From: Frigoribacterium sp. CG_9.8
GTDB taxonomy: Bacteria > Actinomycetota > Actinomycetes > Actinomycetales > Microbacteriaceae
Direction: 5' to 3'
Assembly: GCF_015751965.1 (NCBI RefSeq)
Contig: NZ_JADOVH010000008.1
Coordinates: forward strand, 1-64,000
DNA: 64,000 bases
Shown here: positions 35,591-45,357 of the stretch, piece after piece
Position numbering within the stretch: position 1 is the first letter of the stretch
Layout: the number at the start of each line of letters is the position of its first letter
Notes under the pieces: model-generated
Seen by the model: only the letters and a program-made list of their open reading frames with translations
What the model was told of the DNA's origin: nothing
Databases searched by the model: none
Translations under genes and position numbers: made by a program

Positions 35591-36757
35591 GTGGGATCTA
35601 TCACCTCTTACGAATCAGCCAGCGGCAAGCGCTATCGCGTTCGCTACCGGAAGCCGGATCATGCTCAGACCGATAAGCGTGGGTTTCGAACCAAACGCGA
35701 TGCCGAGCTCTTTCTCGCATCCATCGAGATCAGCAAAGCTCGCGGCGAATATGTTGATGCCACGGCAGCAAAAGTCACAATTGGCGAACTCGGTGCGACC
35801 TGGCTCAAGTCACAGACGCACCTGAAGCCGTCTTCACGGGATGCTGTCGAAATCGCCTGGCGATTATTCGTCGAGCCCATGTGGGGCGATATCGGGGTGG
35901 GCACCATCCGTCATAGCGAAGTGCAAACGTGGGTATCCCAGCTCGGCACCGGCGACGCTAAGACCGCTCATAATGCCGGGCCGCGGAGCGCGACAGTTGT
36001 GATTCGCGCATTCGGCGTATTGGCCGCCATCCTGGATGTGGCGCTGCGCGATCGACGGATCTCGTCCAACCCAGCGCGGCGCGTCTCGCTGCCCCGAAAG
36101 AAGAAAAAGCAGCATGTCTACCTCACTCACAATCAGGTCGGTCTCTTGGCAGAACAGGCCGGCGCAAAGGCCACACTTCTGCTCACTCTCGCCTACACAG
36201 GGCTGCGCTGGGGCGAGGCAGTGGGACTGAGGTTGAAGGACCTCAACACACTTCGCCACCGGTTGTCAGTTCGCGAGAACGCGGTGCGCGTCGGTGGCGT
36301 CATCGTCGTCGGCACGCCGAAGACACACGCAAGCCGATCGGTCCCATTCCCCGATCTGCTGACCTTCCATCTGGCGAAGACTGCCGAGAATAAGTCACCT
36401 GACCAACTGCTGTTCGGTGACGGCATGACGCATCTGGCAACGCCATCCGCGCACGACGGCTGGTTCGTAGCTGCGGTGACGAAAGCCCAGGCCATCGATC
36501 CGAGCTTCCCGCGCGTGACCCCCCACGACCTGCGCCACACTGCCGCAAGCCTCGCGATCAGTGCCGGCGCGAACGTCAAAGCAGTGCAGCGGATGCTCGG
36601 GCACGCCTCCGCGAGCATGACCCTGGACACCTACGCCGACCTGTTCGATGACGATCTGGACGGTGTTGCGGTAGCGCTGAATGTGCAGGCCATGTCCTCA
36701 AATGTGGGCAAAATGTGGGCAAATAGCTCAACCGGCCCACTCAATAATCCCGTTTAG
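35591..36757 (+). CDS. int: Tyrosine integrase adjacent to the tRNA attachment site
   Basis: A 388-residue tyrosine recombinase. I chose the GTG at 35591, which has TTGGAG 5 bp upstream; an in-frame TTG at 35540 lacks one. N-terminal arm-type binding region (SYESASGKRYRVRYRKPD), core-binding domain around GELGATWLKSQ, and catalytic residues: Arg in YTGLRWGEAVGL, His and Arg in HDLRHTAASL, GH in MLGHASASMT, Tyr in LDTYADLF. The gene ends 38 bp from the tRNA 3' end, the usual arrangement for elements inserted in tRNA genes. Confidence 0.95.
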   Translation: MGSITSYESASGKRYRVRYRKPDHAQTDKRGFRTKRDAELFLASIEISKARGEYVDATAAKVTIGELGATWLKSQTHLKPSSRDAVEIAWRLFVEPMWGDIGVGTIRHSEVQTWVSQLGTGDAKTAHNAGPRSATVVIRAFGVLAAILDVALRDRRISSNPARRVSLPRKKKKQHVYLTHNQVGLLAEQAGAKATLLLTLAYTGLRWGEAVGLRLKDLNTLRHRLSVRENAVRVGGVIVVGTPKTHASRSVPFPDLLTFHLAKTAENKSPDQLLFGDGMTHLATPSAHDGWFVAAVTKAQAIDPSFPRVTPHDLRHTAASLAISAGANVKAVQRMLGHASASMTLDTYADLFDDDLDGVAVALNVQAMSSNVGKMWANSSTGPLNNPV

Positions 36758-36794
36758 ACCCGGAATCCCGGGGTTTTTAAGGCCACGCAGCGAG

Positions 36795-36868
36795 TGCCCC
36801 CACAGGGACTCGAACCCTGACTTGGACGATTTTAAGTCGTCTGCCTCTACCGATTGGGCTATGGGGGC
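36795..36868 (-). tRNA. tRNA with anticodon TAA (Leu) but a short variable loop
   Basis: Read on the minus strand: acceptor GCCCCCA with TGGGGGC and A73, a D arm with GCCCAATCGGTAGAGGC, anticodon arm GACGA-CTTAAAA-TCGTC, a 5-nt variable loop CAAGT, and T arm CAGGG-TTCGAGT-CCCTG. The loop gives anticodon TAA (reads UUA, Leu). A 5-nt variable loop is class I, whereas bacterial leucine tRNAs are class II with a long arm. CCA is not encoded. The 3' end abuts the integrase, so it is the attachment site. Confidence 0.85.
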
Positions 36869-36892
36869 TATGGGGGCGATTGGGCTATGGGG
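36851..36892. repeat. 16-bp direct repeat of the tRNA 5' end
   Basis: CGATTGGGCTATGGGG at 36851-36866 (D arm and acceptor 5' strand of the tRNA) recurs at 36877-36892, 26 bp away, just upstream of the tRNA 5' end. It could be a scar of an earlier duplication or slippage. Confidence 0.85.
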
Positions 36893-36920
36893 ACCGCCGA
36901 ACAGGGGCTAATCCAGCGCG

Positions 36921-38240
36921 CTAGACCTTCGGGCGCGCCGCGACGGTCGCGAAAGCCTCGCGGGGGGTCTCCCGCGCTTCGAGCGAGACGATGTCACGAC
37001 GCAGGAACAGGTTGAGCGCCCAGCCACTGAAGACGCGGATCTTGCGCTCCCACATGGGAACGGCGAGTCCGTGGTAACCGCGGTGCATGAACCAGGCCGG
37101 GACTCCGGTGATGCCGATCTTGCCAGCCTGGAATGCCCCCTGACCCAGCCCGAGCGTTGCGACGGCGCCGAGGTTCTTGTGGAAGTAATCCCGCGGGAGA
37201 TCGCCACGAAGAGTCGCGGTGATGTTCTTCGCCATGAGCTTGCCCTGGCGCACAGCGTGCTGCGCGTTCGGAACGCAGTATCCGGCGATACCGTCCCCGG
37301 TGAGGTCCGGAACAGCCGACACATCCCCGGCACCCCAGGCACCCTCCACGACGCCGTCATCGTTGACAACACGGAGGTCAGCCTGCACACGCAAGCGACC
37401 GCGCTCCTCGACGGGGAGGTCGGTGTGACGCATCGTCGGGCTGGCCATGACGCCCGCCGTCCAGACGATGAGGTCGGTCTCGAAGCTCTCGCCGGTCGAG
37501 AGCTGGATCACTCCATCGACTGCGGAAGTCAGCTGTGTCTCGAGGTGGATTTGGGCGCCTCGCTGGGCATAGCTCTTGATGACCCACAGGCTGGTCTTGA
37601 CCGACACCTCGGGCATGATGCGGCCCGTCGCTTCAATCAGGTGGAAGTGGGTGTCGTCGAACGAGAGTGTCGGGTAGTACCGCAGCAGATCGGTGGCCAG
37701 GCTGCGCAATTCACCGAAGACCTCGATACCGGCAAAACCGCCTCCCACGACCGTGAAGGTAAGCAGGCGATCGCGAGCGGCACCGGCAGGCAGGAGTGCA
37801 GCCTTGTCGAAGTTCGTCAGGATACGGTCGCGGATTGCGGTGGCCTCCTCGATCGTCTTGAGACCGATGGCCTGGTCGGCAACTCCCGGAATCGGGAAGG
37901 TACGCGAGACGGATCCGGCCGTTACGACGATGATGTCGTACTCGAATTCCCACGGATCGCCGATCTCTGGTGTGATCGTGGCGGTCTTCGTGGCATGGCT
38001 GATACCCGTGACCTTGGCGGTAAGGATCGTGGTCTTTTCGAGGTGACGACGGTGAGACACCACCGCATGGCGCGGATCGATCGATCCGGCCGCGATCTCC
38101 GGCAGAAACGGCTGGTAGGTCATGTAGGGGAGGGGATCAACGATGGTGACCTCGGCCTCACCCGGCCGCAGCGAACGCTCCAGCTTGAGCGCGGTGTAGA
38201 AACCGGCGTAGCCGCCGCCGACAATAAGGATTTTAGGCAT
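36921..38240 (-). CDS. ndh: Type II NADH:quinone oxidoreductase
   Basis: The 439-residue single-subunit flavoenzyme passes electrons from NADH to menaquinone at the cytoplasmic face of the membrane without pumping protons. N-terminal FAD-binding Rossmann motif GGGYAGFYTALKLE, second NADH-binding motif VVGGGFAGIEVFGEL near residue 165, IVWTAGVMASP, and GAGDVSAVPDLTG with YCVPNAQHAVRQG, the FAD and quinone-site stretch. The C-terminus (ALNLFLRRDIVSLEA) is the membrane-anchoring helix. Length matches the family. Confidence 0.95.
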   Translation of the reverse strand: MPKILIVGGGYAGFYTALKLERSLRPGEAEVTIVDPLPYMTYQPFLPEIAAGSIDPRHAVVSHRRHLEKTTILTAKVTGISHATKTATITPEIGDPWEFEYDIIVVTAGSVSRTFPIPGVADQAIGLKTIEEATAIRDRILTNFDKAALLPAGAARDRLLTFTVVGGGFAGIEVFGELRSLATDLLRYYPTLSFDDTHFHLIEATGRIMPEVSVKTSLWVIKSYAQRGAQIHLETQLTSAVDGVIQLSTGESFETDLIVWTAGVMASPTMRHTDLPVEERGRLRVQADLRVVNDDGVVEGAWGAGDVSAVPDLTGDGIAGYCVPNAQHAVRQGKLMAKNITATLRGDLPRDYFHKNLGAVATLGLGQGAFQAGKIGITGVPAWFMHRGYHGLAVPMWERKIRVFSGWALNLFLRRDIVSLEARETPREAFATVAARPKV

Positions 38241-38250
38241 ATCAGTAATC

Positions 38251-39534
38251 TTATGGCCTGCGTCGGGCAGCCCTGGACTCTCGAAACCGACCGGATCGTC
38301 TCAGCCGAATAACGTCGCGCAGGATGCTTCGGAGCACGAGAATCACCAGGGTCGCGAACACTGCATAGACGAGCAGAGGTATGCCGATGTCGCGCAGGTC
38401 GCCGACGGCAGGCAACACCCGGCCGAACGGACTCACCGGCGCCGCGACCACCGTCGGCTCTGCGGTGCCGGTAGGGGGACGGGTTGGCGAGTTTGTGGGG
38501 ATCGGATCCGCACTCGTAACGGCCCGACGGTTCAGACGGATCCATTCCTTCAGCTCAGCGGCCGGATTCGTCGCCACGCTCGCAACGGTCGCACTGACGG
38601 CAGCGGATGCATCGAACAGTCCGCTGCCATACACGATCGGGTTGCCCTGGGATCGGGCGGTCGCAGTGAGGCGGTTAATCACGTTGCCGGCGCTGAGCCG
38701 GGGATGTGAGGCTTTGATCAGGGCCAGCACGCCAGCGACGAGGGGGGTTGCCCCACTCGTGCCCGCCCAGCTGTAGTAGCCCCCACCCGGAGCGGCTCCG
38801 ACGAGCCCTTCGCTCGGTGCGGAGACCGAGAGGGTGATTCCTTGGGATGAGGCATCAAAACTCGCTCTGCCGTTCTGATCGACCCCGGCGACGACAACAA
38901 CTCCCGGCATGGTTGCGGGGGCGCCCACCTCGGTGGTGCCACTGCCCCGGTTGCCGGCGGCAGCCACCACGATCACGCCCTTGTCCATGGCGTACAGAAA
39001 TGCATCATCCCAGCTCGTCGGCCAGTCCAGCGTGTTGCGCGTCAGCGACATGTTGATGATGTCGGCGCCATGATCCGCCGACCAGCGCACCGCCTGAGCG
39101 ATCTGGTCATCGGAGCCGACACTGCCGACGCCGAAGCCCACCGAGACGGAGAGGATCTTCGACTCCGGTGCCACCCCGAGAATGCCATCCCCGGTTCCGT
39201 GCCCGTGCCCGGCGAGCAGGGAGGCCACCATCGTTCCGTGCTTACTGTCGGCGCCGACCGGAGTCTGACCGTTGGAGGCGCCCACGCCCGAAACATCCGT
39301 TCCGCCGATCACTGAGCCGGTGAGGTCGGGGTGGGATCCATCGACGCCGGTGTCGATCACCGCGATCGTGACGCCCGCACCCTTGGTCGTGGCCCAGGCT
39401 TTTTGCACTCCATAGTCGGCGAGCCAGTACTGCCGGTCACGGATGTTATCGGCGGATGCCGGAGCCGCGACCAGCACGGACGCTGCCAGCCCCAGCACCA
39501 GGGCTGCGGCCACCGACGCGGTGCCTCTCTTCAC
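38251..39534 (-). CDS. Secreted, membrane-anchored S8 subtilase (mycosin-like)
   Basis: A 427-residue serine protease. I start it at the GTG at 39534, giving VKRGTASVAAALVLGLAASV as signal peptide with an ASA cleavage site; the upstream frame overlaps DUF501. Catalytic triad: Asp in AVIDTGVDGSHPD, His in SKHGTMVASLLAGH, Ser in WAGTSGATPLVAGV (the common GTSMA/AP is GTSGATP here). A C-terminal membrane helix (LLVYAVFATLVILVLRSIL) follows a Thr/Pro linker. Mycosins process substrates of type VII secretion, but no such genes are visible here. Confidence 0.9.
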   Translation of the reverse strand: MKRGTASVAAALVLGLAASVLVAAPASADNIRDRQYWLADYGVQKAWATTKGAGVTIAVIDTGVDGSHPDLTGSVIGGTDVSGVGASNGQTPVGADSKHGTMVASLLAGHGHGTGDGILGVAPESKILSVSVGFGVGSVGSDDQIAQAVRWSADHGADIINMSLTRNTLDWPTSWDDAFLYAMDKGVIVVAAAGNRGSGTTEVGAPATMPGVVVVAGVDQNGRASFDASSQGITLSVSAPSEGLVGAAPGGGYYSWAGTSGATPLVAGVLALIKASHPRLSAGNVINRLTATARSQGNPIVYGSGLFDASAAVSATVASVATNPAAELKEWIRLNRRAVTSADPIPTNSPTRPPTGTAEPTVVAAPVSPFGRVLPAVGDLRDIGIPLLVYAVFATLVILVLRSILRDVIRLRRSGRFRESRAARRRP

Positions 39535-39541
39535 GCGGTGC

Positions 39542-40039
39542 TCATCCGCACTGGCAGACCAGAGGCGACCACTCGGCCCGCTCGAGGGCGAGGTCGCCAA
39601 TCGGGTTCACTCCGGGCCCTGCGGCAAGGGAGTGTCCGACGAGGGCATGCAGGCACTTCACCCGTTTGGGCATGCCGCCGGCAGAGATTCCGGCGATCTC
39701 CTCGACGAATTCGAGACCCTCACGATCGGCAAGATAGGCCAGGTGGGACCGCGAATAGTCTGCGGATATCGACTCGTCAGTCAATAGTTGCTGCATTTCC
39801 GCCATCACCCCGTTGGCTTCGAGAGTGGAGATTGCGGCGGTCGCGGCCGGATGCGAGAGGTAGTACAGCGTGGGGAAGGGCGTGCCGTCATCCAGTCTCG
39901 GGCGGGTCGACACCACCGTTGGCGCACCACACACGCAGCGTGCTGCGATGCCGATCACGTTGCGGGCGGGGCGCCCGAGCTGGCGGGAAACCGCATCGAT
40001 GTCAGCCGCGGAAGGAGCCCCGAATGGTGGGGTGCTCAC
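39542..40039 (-). CDS. DUF501 protein
   Basis: A 165-residue cytoplasmic protein. Residues 10-160 match the actinobacterial DUF501 family: AVSRQLGRPARNVIGIAARC, TFPTLYYLSHP-like FPTLYYLSHPAATAAIS, LEANGVMAEMQ, SHLAYLADREGLEFVEEIAG and SAGGMPKRVKCLHALVGHSL. CVCG, KCLH and CQC are possible metal ligands. The gene sits between ftsB and a subtilase and overlaps ftsB by 4 bp, the standard order in this family, next to enolase. Its biochemical role is unknown. Confidence 0.9.
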   Translation of the reverse strand: MSTPPFGAPSAADIDAVSRQLGRPARNVIGIAARCVCGAPTVVSTRPRLDDGTPFPTLYYLSHPAATAAISTLEANGVMAEMQQLLTDESISADYSRSHLAYLADREGLEFVEEIAGISAGGMPKRVKCLHALVGHSLAAGPGVNPIGDLALERAEWSPLVCQCG

Positions 40040-40608
40040 TGATTTTGGTCCGGCGGCGTCTGAACCGGCGGCGCCTGACCAGGCGGCGTCTGACCAATGA
40101 TGATCGGTGCGACGATCTTGTCAGCCGGGGCATCCGTAAGACCGGCGGTGAACACCGAGGAGAGTAGTGATTTTACCCAGTCGACCTGTGTGCTCTGCAG
40201 TTTGTCGCTGATCGGCTGGCCGTTCGCCGTGGTGGGAGCGTCGGCGGCATCCGTAATCAAGTAGCTGAATTCGCCGGGGAACACGTAATCGAGCCGCTCA
40301 CGGGCGAGTGCTTCGATGTATTTGGGGTCGCTCCATCTGGCCTTCTGGTTTGTGAGATCGCCCACCGCTGTCTTCGTGGCGGCGATCTGAGACTGAAGGG
40401 TGGCGATCTGCTGACGCTGCTCCACCAAAATGCGCAGCGAGGGGGCCAATACGACGATGAACATCACGATGAGCACGAGTGCGGTGATCGCGAATCCAGA
40501 AAGACGGATGCTGCGGAGCCACTGTCCCGACGGCGCCTCCGCAGGCATCTGGACCGGCACTCGCTGAGCTCGCCCTCGCGGGTGCCGGGTGCGGCTGTCC
40601 TTGGTCAT
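40036..40608 (-). CDS. ftsB: FtsB/DivIC-type divisome protein
   Basis: A 190-residue bitopic protein. I chose ATG 40608 (MTKDSRTRHPRGRAQRVPVQ); a longer frame upstream overlaps enolase and is not coding. One membrane helix (SGFAITALVLIVMFIVVLAP) is followed by a coiled coil (LVEQRQQIATLQSQIAATKT) and the conserved DPKYIEALARERLDYVFPGE block typical of FtsB/DivIC. The C-terminus is long and Pro/Gln-rich, with PPGQAPPVQTPPDQNQ. It would act with FtsL and FtsQ at the septum. It overlaps DUF501 by 4 bp. Confidence 0.9.
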   Translation of the reverse strand: MTKDSRTRHPRGRAQRVPVQMPAEAPSGQWLRSIRLSGFAITALVLIVMFIVVLAPSLRILVEQRQQIATLQSQIAATKTAVGDLTNQKARWSDPKYIEALARERLDYVFPGEFSYLITDAADAPTTANGQPISDKLQSTQVDWVKSLLSSVFTAGLTDAPADKIVAPIIIGQTPPGQAPPVQTPPDQNQ

Positions 40609-40627
40609 ACGTGAAGCGTAAGCGCGA

Positions 40628-41920
<1,293 letters not shown>

Positions 41921-41948
41921 TCAGATGGGGGAAATTGCGTTAGCAAGC

Positions 41949-43334
41949 CTACTGGCCAGCAGTCTTGTCGGCGGCAGTCTTATCGGCAACAAGGCTGCGC
42001 ATGCGCAGTTCGGACACCGTTGTCGTGTCGCGTGACACCGTCGCCAGTTCAACGAAACCAGACGCCTCGAGCTGTGCGATCAGAGGCTTCAGATTTCGCG
42101 GTGCACGCTCGAGCCGCACGCGCCGACCGCTCGCGATGAGCTCCGCTTTGAGCTGCATCAGGGTCGCGGATGTCACGTCACTGTCATACACGAGGGCAAC
42201 GCCGCCGGCATTCTCGTTATCGGGCAGCTGCACCAGATCCACGATGCGCTCGAAGCCGATCGAGAAACCCGCGGCCGGCACATCCACGCCAAGGAAGCGG
42301 CCGATCATGCCGTCGTAGCGGCCTCCGCCGCCGAGCGAATAGGTCAGGTCGGGATGCCCGATCTCGAAGATGGTGCCGGTGTAGTACCCCATGCCGCGCA
42401 CGAGGAAGGGATCGAACTCGACTCGGGGTCTGAATATGTTCACGGCGTGCTCTGCTTGCGCTGTTTGGCCTGCTTGCGCTGCTTGACCTGCGGCTCCGGC
42501 CACAGCCTGCCCGATCGCCACGAGGTCTGCCAGCACCGCGGCGTCCACTCCCACGCCATCCGCTCCAGCCGGCAGCGCCGCGCGGATCGCCTGCTCGCCG
42601 AAGCCCAGAGGCTGGGGGGTCTGCGGCAGCCGGAAGAACTGCTCGAGGGCATCAACTGCAGCCGGATGCACTTCCCGTGCGCGCAGCTCGGCGATCACGC
42701 CGTCCTGACCCACCTTGTCGAGCTTGTCGATGGTGATGAGCACCTGGTCGTGCGACTCCGCGGGGAAGCCGAGAGCGTCAAGCATGCCGATCAGCAATCG
42801 GCGATCGTTGATGCGGATCTTACAGCCGGTCAGACCGAGGGCGGCGAACGTGTCGGCCGTCGCGGTGAGCAACTCGATCTCGGCGAGCACACCGGCCTCG
42901 CCGATGATGTCGATGTCGCACTGCACAAACTGGCGATACCGCCCCTTTTGCGGTCGCTCCGCACGCCAGACCGGCGCCACCTGGATGGCGCGAAAGACCG
43001 CCGGCAATTCGGCCCGATGGCTGGCATAAAAACGGGCGAGAGGCACGGTGAGATCGAATCGCAGCCCGAGATCGGCGAGATCGAGTGCATCCGTCGCCGC
43101 AGCGAAATCGTCAGCCGTGAGGCCCCGCTTCAACACTCCGAACGCGAGCTTTTCATTGTCGCCGCCGAGCCCTGCGTGAAGTCGCGCGGAATCCTCCATG
43201 ACCGGCGTTTCAATCTCGTCAAACCCGTGAGCGGCGAAAACGGAGCGGATCACCGCAAGCACACGTTCGCGACGTGCCTTCTCGGCTGGCAGGAAGTCGC
43301 GCATTCCACGAGGAGGATTTACCGGGCTGGCCAT
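41949..43334 (-). CDS. hisS: Histidine-tRNA ligase
   Basis: A 461-residue class II synthetase that charges tRNA-His. It starts MASPVNPPRGMRDFLPAEKA, has FDEIETPVMED (motif 1 region), VWRAERPQKGRYRQFVQCDI (motif 2), LVRGMGYYTGTIFEI, LGGGGRYDGMIGRF and SIGFERIVDLVQ (motif 3), and a C-terminal anticodon-binding domain. An Ala/Gln/Gly insert (AVAGAAGQAAQAGQTAQAEH) lies between residues 270 and 290 and is coded by a CTTGCGCTG-type repeat. The C-terminus ends with ADKTAADKTAGQ, also repeat-like. Confidence 0.97.
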   Translation of the reverse strand: MASPVNPPRGMRDFLPAEKARRERVLAVIRSVFAAHGFDEIETPVMEDSARLHAGLGGDNEKLAFGVLKRGLTADDFAAATDALDLADLGLRFDLTVPLARFYASHRAELPAVFRAIQVAPVWRAERPQKGRYRQFVQCDIDIIGEAGVLAEIELLTATADTFAALGLTGCKIRINDRRLLIGMLDALGFPAESHDQVLITIDKLDKVGQDGVIAELRAREVHPAAVDALEQFFRLPQTPQPLGFGEQAIRAALPAGADGVGVDAAVLADLVAIGQAVAGAAGQAAQAGQTAQAEHAVNIFRPRVEFDPFLVRGMGYYTGTIFEIGHPDLTYSLGGGGRYDGMIGRFLGVDVPAAGFSIGFERIVDLVQLPDNENAGGVALVYDSDVTSATLMQLKAELIASGRRVRLERAPRNLKPLIAQLEASGFVELATVSRDTTTVSELRMRSLVADKTAADKTAGQ

Positions 43335-43773
43335 GCCTCGATTGTTCCATGTTCGCGAGACACACAGCCTCAGCCAGCACAGCGTGCGCGTGCCGCAGGC
43401 GTAGACCGAGCGGTGAGTGGGTTACAGTTGGGGCAGTCGCTTCGGCGCGCCGCGTGTGAAAACCCGGCGATTGCACCGGTCTCATACACAGCGTTCCCAG
43501 ACACAATGTGGCCAGACAACTTATGCACACAACGTGCTTGAACACAACAACGTGCATGAACACAACACAACACATCGCGCATCAACTGCCTGGCTTCACC
43601 GGCAAGCGCGATACCCACATACAGGGTCGTCGGATCGGGTAATTCGGCGATCTGTGCCCGAAGCGGCTTTTTGCTGTGTAATTTCCAGTGAAACCCGCCG
43701 GTTCGGGCTGCGGTGCCCCTCTCATTCGGGTTGAGGGGGGCACCACCCACTATCCGGTGTTCGCCCTACCGCA
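43335..43773. other. Gap between hisS and mazG, no gene seen
   Basis: I see no supported gene. The segment 43500-43580 has irregular AACACAACAACGTGC-like repeats and lower GC than its surroundings. CGAAGCGGCTTTTTGC near 43657 has a T run but no clear stem. Confidence 0.5.
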
Positions 43774-44487
43774 CTAGCGGTGCTCTGCTTCTGCCTCGCG
43801 GATCTCGCGCTGAAGCTCCCGCAACGAGCTCCGTAGCGCGCGCTCAGCATCCATTCCCCCGGCCTTCGCCGAAGACACGATGCCCAGCAACATGGCACCG
43901 AGCTGCTCCTCATCCTGCAAATGCACTGCGAGCAGCGCTGGCACCGAGCCCGCGGCATGCGCCCCGACCAGCCCGGCCCTGAGCGCGCGCCCGAGGAGCT
44001 TATCGGCGAGCGCGAGGGAGGGCATACCCTGTGGAATGCCGTCGAGCACACTCGTGCGGTGGGGCTTCTCCTCGGCCTTTCGCACCTCCCACAGTGCCAC
44101 GACCGCGTCCGAAGTGTCGGCAGTCGCATCCCCGAAAACATGGGGATGCCGCCCAATCATCTTCGCTGTCATGTGCGAGGCGACATCCTCAATGGTGAAT
44201 TGGCCGGCCTCTGCCGCGAGATCGGAGTGGAAAATCACCTGGTAGAGCACATCACCGAGCTCTTCGATGAGATCGGTGCGCCGCGTCGGTGAATCCGAGT
44301 CACCCTCGATGGCGTCCACGAGTTCGTAGGTCTCCTCGATGAGGTACTGCACGAGCGACTCATGGGTCTGCTCGCGATCCCACGCGCATCCGCCCGGTGC
44401 CCTCAGGCGAGCGAGCACCGCGATCAGTTCGTCGAGCTTCGGGTGTGTTGGGCTGCTGGGTGTTGGGCTGCTGTGCGGTTCGCTCAT
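43774..44487 (-). CDS. mazG: Nucleoside triphosphate pyrophosphohydrolase MazG
   Basis: A 237-residue all-alpha hydrolase of non-canonical or damaged NTPs. It has LDELIAVLARLRAPGGCAWD, EQTHESLVQYLIEETYELVD with the EExxE metal site, and RRTDLIEELGDVLYQVIFHS with the ExxD pair. A second weaker repeat begins at ADKLLGRALRAGL. The N-terminal 15 residues are a SPTPSSPTHP low-complexity tail. The C-terminal helix is Arg/Glu-rich. Confidence 0.95.
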   Translation of the reverse strand: MSEPHSSPTPSSPTHPKLDELIAVLARLRAPGGCAWDREQTHESLVQYLIEETYELVDAIEGDSDSPTRRTDLIEELGDVLYQVIFHSDLAAEAGQFTIEDVASHMTAKMIGRHPHVFGDATADTSDAVVALWEVRKAEEKPHRTSVLDGIPQGMPSLALADKLLGRALRAGLVGAHAAGSVPALLAVHLQDEEQLGAMLLGIVSSAKAGGMDAERALRSSLRELQREIREAEAEHR

Positions 44488-44541
44488 GCCTCAATCCTGC
44501 CGCGCGCAGCTTCCCCCGGGTGCGCGGGGCCAGAATGGGGT

Positions 44542-45312
44542 GTGCTCTCCCCCGATGTGCCGACCACCCGGGTGCTGCTGCTGGTGGTGCTCACCGGGCT
44601 GGTCGCGCTCCTGGTGTACCGCGCCGTGCAGAAGGATCGCAACGAATTCCAGCGCTTCAAACGGTTCGAACGCACCCGTAACCGGCAGCGGATGATGCGC
44701 AAATGGTTGCTCGAATCCTTCGCCATGTTCGGTGGTGCGGCGGTGGTCATCCTGCTGCTCGCCTCACAGTTCGTGCCGCTGTTTCAGCAGGAGGTCGGCC
44801 GCTCGCCGATCGGGGTATGGTGGCGGTCGCTGCTCATCGACACCGGGGGTCTGCTGCCCGGTTTCGCCACCGGAGTTGCTGTCGCCCTCGTCGGCGGCAC
44901 CATCGTGGCGGTGGCGCTTGCTCGACGATCCGAGTCCGTGCCGATGATCGGCGATATTGGGGCGCTGCTTCCCCGCAACCGGCCGGAGCTTGTGCTCGGA
45001 GCGTTGCTTTCGGTCAACGCGGGAGTCGTTGAGGAACTGCTGTTCCGCCTCGCTGTGCCCGCCCTGATCTTTGGTGCGACCGGAAGTGCGACCGGAGCGG
45101 TGATCGGCAGTGTGCTCCTGTTCGCGGTGCTGCACTTCTACCAGGGGTGGCCTGGCATGATCGGGGCACTGGTGATCGGTGCACTGCTGATGGTGCTCTA
45201 CCTCGCCACCGGAAGCATCCTCGTGGTGATCGTGGCTCACGCCCTCATCGACCTTCGATCACTCGTGCTGATTCCGATGCTGGTGTTCGGGGTGCACAGG
45301 GTTCGGGTGTGA
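44542..45312 (+). CDS. CPBP-family intramembrane metalloprotease
   Basis: A 256-residue membrane protein starting at GTG (VLSPDVPTTRVLLLVVLTGL); frames further upstream lie antisense to mazG. About seven hydrophobic segments. The CPBP (CAAX protease/bacteriocin self-immunity) motifs are present: VVEELLFRLAVPAL (EExxxR), LLFAVLHFYQG (FxxxH) and VVIVAHALIDL (HxxxD). Substrates of bacterial members are mostly unknown. It is divergent from mazG. CAGAAT 6 bp before the start suggests a leaderless transcript. Confidence 0.85.
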   Translation: MLSPDVPTTRVLLLVVLTGLVALLVYRAVQKDRNEFQRFKRFERTRNRQRMMRKWLLESFAMFGGAAVVILLLASQFVPLFQQEVGRSPIGVWWRSLLIDTGGLLPGFATGVAVALVGGTIVAVALARRSESVPMIGDIGALLPRNRPELVLGALLSVNAGVVEELLFRLAVPALIFGATGSATGAVIGSVLLFAVLHFYQGWPGMIGALVIGALLMVLYLATGSILVVIVAHALIDLRSLVLIPMLVFGVHRVRV

Positions 45313-45357
45313 GCAGCAGTCTTGTGAGCAGCGCCGTCACGCCCCTAAGTTTAAACT

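Noticed and set aside
36780-36900. Idea that the UAA-anticodon tRNA suppresses the TAA stop in the SRAP gene
   Set aside because: An anticodon UAA pairs with codon UUA, not with the stop codon UAA.
37071-38312. 413-codon open frame antisense to ndh
   Set aside because: A shadow of ndh caused by GC-rich third positions.
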